Under the pieces are notes generated by a model. It had not been told where the DNA came from. It saw only the letters and a list, made by a program, of their open reading frames with translations, and did not search any database. Of a DNA stretch of 64,000 nucleotides, positions 61,711-64,000 are shown piece by piece; the stretch's first letter is position 1; each line of letters begins with the position of its first letter. Source of the stretch: Geitlerinema sp. PCC 7407 (GTDB lineage: Bacteria > Cyanobacteriota > Cyanobacteriia > PCC-7407); NCBI RefSeq assembly GCF_000317045.1, contig NC_019703.1, positions 2,716,501 to 2,780,500 of the forward strand, given 5' to 3'. The translations under genes and the position numbers were made by a program.

Positions 61711-64000
61711 ATGTCAGAATTGCTCGATTTGACGAATGTTTCTGTTTCCAGTCTTCTTCAAACTCAACCCTTAACGGCCACGCCTGATACCACGGTGGCA
61801 TCGGCGATCGCCCAAATGCACCGACAGCAAGCTCGCTACGTCCTCGTGACCCAAGATCAGGTTCTCCACGGCATCCTCACAGAAAACGACGTCGTGCGCG
61901 CCCTGGCCTCTGGACAGTCCCTGGCAACGTTGCGCGTCGTGGATCTGATGGATGCGGAGGTGATCACCCTCGCTGAGGCCGATCTCGAGAGCCTGCTGGA
62001 GGTGCTGCACAAGCTTCAGGCCTATGGGGTACCCCATTTGCCGGTGGTCAATGACCAGGGACATCCCATTGGCGTGATCTCGCGGACGGCGCTGCGCGGG
62101 ATGCTCAAGCCGCTGGATCTGCTGCGCTTTCGGCGGGTTGCTGAGGTGATGGGCTCCCCCGGACTCTACGCCCAGGCCGAGCAGCCCCTCCAGCAAATTG
62201 TCCAGATGATGGCCCAGGATTCAGCCAGTTTTGTTGTGATTGTGGGTTCCGCTTCGCCCCCGATGGCCGGAGCCCAAGGGCGCTTGCAGCCGTTGAGTCC
62301 CGTCGGGATCATCACTGAGCACGATGTGCTGCGCTGGTACGCTCGGCGGGTAAATTTTGCGACGACCCTGGCTCAGGACGTGATGAGCGCTCCGGTTTTG
62401 ACGATCGGATCTGAGGCTTCTTTGGGGGAAGTCCACGCAGCGATGCAGCATCACCAAATTCAGCAGCTGGTCGTGACGGGCGATCGCGGCGAGTGGGTGG
62501 GGACGATCACGCAAACTCGGGTCTTGAGCGCCTATGACCCGGTCGAGATGCACCTGCTGATCGCCGAGTTGCAGCAAACGGTCCAACATCAAGCGGCCGA
62601 TCTCGAACACGAAAAGCAGCAGCGGCAGAGCCTCCAGCAATCTTTGGCCGATTATGAGGCACGCTACCACAGCATTTTGAATAACTTGCCGGATTTGGTG
62701 TCCTGCTGCCAGCCCGACGGCACCTTGACCTTTGTCAATCAGGCCTACTGCAACTACTTTCAGCGATCGCCCGAAGCGCTGCTCGGCCAGAGCTTTCTCT
62801 CCTTCATTCCCCCCGAGGACCACGCCCTCGTCCAGAGCAGCCTCCAGCGCCTCGCCGAAACCTGCCAGTCACTGCTCTGCGAGCACCGCATCACGGCCCC
62901 CGACGGCACGCTGCGCTGGCATCAGTGGAACAATCAGGTCGTTTGCGACGCCCAGGGCAACATCCTAGAAATCCAGTCCGTCGGGCGAGACATTACGACG
63001 TTCAAGCAGGCCGAGGCCTCCCTCAAGGCCAATGAAACTCGGTTTCGCGCCCTGGTGCAGAACTCCTTCGACATCCTGCAGCTGATGGATGCCGAGTTTA
63101 ACGTGCTCTATACCAATCCCGCCCTGGAGCGTATCCTCGGCCCCCTGCCTCAGCCCTTCACGTCCCACGCTCTCTGCCGCCAGCTCCACGAAGAAGACGC
63201 TCCCCTGATGCATCGGGTGATGGCCGCCAGCCTGGGGCAGCCCGAGACCCCATTAACCGTTCAGTACCGCATGCGGCGGACCGACGGCTCCTGGGTCTGG
63301 ATCGAGACTGTTTTGACCAACTGGCTCCATCATCCGGACGTCCGGGCGATCGTCCTCAACTCCCGCAACATCAGCGAGCACAAAGCCACAGAGGAGGCGC
63401 TGCACCAGCGGGAGCGAGAGTTTCGCGCCCTGGTCGAAAATGCGCCCGACGTGATCGCCCGCTTCAATCAGCGCTGCGAGTTTCTCTATATCAATCCCCG
63501 AGTCGAGCAGACCACGGGCATTCCGCCTCACCGATTTATCCATCAGACCCCTCAGGCGCTGGGCTTTCCGGGCCATATTGTGCAGCTGTGGGACCAGACC
63601 GTCGCGTCGGTCTACCAGACGGGCCAAGAAGAGGTAGTGGAGTATCAGTGCAGCTCCCCCGATCACCCCCCGAGGTACTACTCTGCGCGGATCGTGCCGG
63701 AGTTTGGCGATCGCCATCAGGTCGAGTCGGTGCTAATGGTGGCCCGGGATGTCACCCAGCGCCGTCTCGCCGAAGCAGCCGTCCTGCGGCAGGCCCAGCG
63801 AGAGAAGGCCCTCAACCGGGTGATTCAGGCGATCCATCATTCGCTGGATGTCAGCACCCTGTTTGCGACGGCGGTGCGATCGGTGACGGAGCTGCTGGAA
63901 AGCGAGCAAACGGTGCTGACCCAGTTTCTGCCGGAGCAGCGGCTCTGGCGCAACGTGGCCTGGCACGGGGCCAACGCCGAGGCACCCGATCTGACGGGCC
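61711..64000 (+). CDS. Multi-domain sensor protein: CBS pairs, PAS domains, GAF (3' end outside the window)
   Basis: This frame runs from ATG 61711 to the right edge without a stop (763 codons). Residues about 10-275 hold two CBS-domain pairs (TTVASAIAQMHRQQARYVLV, then VMSAPVLTIGSEAS), which often bind adenosyl ligands. A short coiled coil follows (about 280-310), then three PAS domains with PAC ends (about 315-430, 440-560, 570-690; e.g. ILNNLPDLVSCCQPDGTLTF). The start of a GAF domain follows (ALNRVIQAIHHSLDVSTLF). Cyanobacterial proteins of this layout usually end in a histidine kinase or diguanylate cyclase; the output domain is not visible. Minus-strand frames here are shadows. Confidence 0.85.
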   Translation, partial: MSELLDLTNVSVSSLLQTQPLTATPDTTVASAIAQMHRQQARYVLVTQDQVLHGILTENDVVRALASGQSLATLRVVDLMDAEVITLAEADLESLLEVLHKLQAYGVPHLPVVNDQGHPIGVISRTALRGMLKPLDLLRFRRVAEVMGSPGLYAQAEQPLQQIVQMMAQDSASFVVIVGSASPPMAGAQGRLQPLSPVGIITEHDVLRWYARRVNFATTLAQDVMSAPVLTIGSEASLGEVHAAMQHHQIQQLVVTGDRGEWVGTITQTRVLSAYDPVEMHLLIAELQQTVQHQAADLEHEKQQRQSLQQSLADYEARYHSILNNLPDLVSCCQPDGTLTFVNQAYCNYFQRSPEALLGQSFLSFIPPEDHALVQSSLQRLAETCQSLLCEHRITAPDGTLRWHQWNNQVVCDAQGNILEIQSVGRDITTFKQAEASLKANETRFRALVQNSFDILQLMDAEFNVLYTNPALERILGPLPQPFTSHALCRQLHEEDAPLMHRVMAASLGQPETPLTVQYRMRRTDGSWVWIETVLTNWLHHPDVRAIVLNSRNISEHKATEEALHQREREFRALVENAPDVIARFNQRCEFLYINPRVEQTTGIPPHRFIHQTPQALGFPGHIVQLWDQTVASVYQTGQEEVVEYQCSSPDHPPRYYSARIVPEFGDRHQVESVLMVARDVTQRRLAEAAVLRQAQREKALNRVIQAIHHSLDVSTLFATAVRSVTELLESEQTVLTQFLPEQRLWRNVAWHGANAEAPDLTG

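Noticed and set aside
61771-63966. Series of minus-strand frames at the right end
   Set aside because: The plus strand carries one continuous frame with CBS, PAS and GAF domains; the minus frames are shadows.

Overview
The window is chromosomal DNA from a cyanobacterium. It encodes the photosystem I subunit PsaC and the ferredoxin-thioredoxin reductase catalytic chain, has a cyanobacterial sufR/sufBCDS locus, and is peppered with the HIP1 octamer GCGATCGC. Core genes are GC-rich. Two stretches are AT-rich and look acquired: the left end (1-3.6 kb) and 48.7-57.4 kb. I did not identify the species.

Layout. (1) 1-13.9 kb is a class 1 DISARM-type anti-phage locus: drmD (cut by the window edge), an extra actin/Hsp70-fold ATPase, drmMI methylase, drmA helicase, drmB (DUF1998) and drmC (phospholipase D fold). 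The last three overlap by ATGA. (2) 14.4-32.9 kb is a nearly complete glucosylglycerol (compatible solute) cluster: ggtB-ggtC-ggtD uptake genes, an SLH/OprB porin, a TPR protein, glpK, a glycoside hydrolase matching GghA, a HAD phosphatase translationally coupled to ggpS, glpD, gpsA and the ABC ATPase ggtA. Together these would make, import and break down the osmolyte and handle its glycerol and glycerol-3-phosphate. (3) 33.4-39.4 kb holds housekeeping and accessory genes: a cupin, a zinc dehydrogenase, a class III adenylate cyclase, an FAD oxidoreductase and a hypothetical. (4) 39.4-45.9 kb is the iron-sulfur locus sufR <- -> ftrC, sufB, sufC, sufD, sufS. A CAAC-N6-GTTG SufR-type operator lies between sufR and ftrC. 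(5) psaC and glmS follow.

(6) 48.7-57.4 kb is the most unusual part. I read it as a decayed, repeatedly recombined integron-like hotspot between glmS and a small secreted-protein gene at 57.4 kb. It holds three attC-like sites, each directly followed by a dead fragment of a signal peptidase I gene and a 51-bp HIP1-armed hairpin. It also holds the first 30 codons of an integron-type integrase, an upstream array of about nine related 10-bp motifs in both orientations, and cargo genes (YbjQ-like, membrane protein, pentapeptide-repeat protein, nuclease-ATPase, and an unknown 208-aa protein). A 3'-terminal copy of glmS is joined to one hairpin exactly at a HIP1 octamer.

(7) 57.4-64 kb returns to host-like genes: a secreted protein, alpha-carbonic anhydrase, a three-repeat secreted protein, msrA, a pilin-like protein, and a CBS-PAS-GAF sensor that runs off the right edge and has to be read through the window end.
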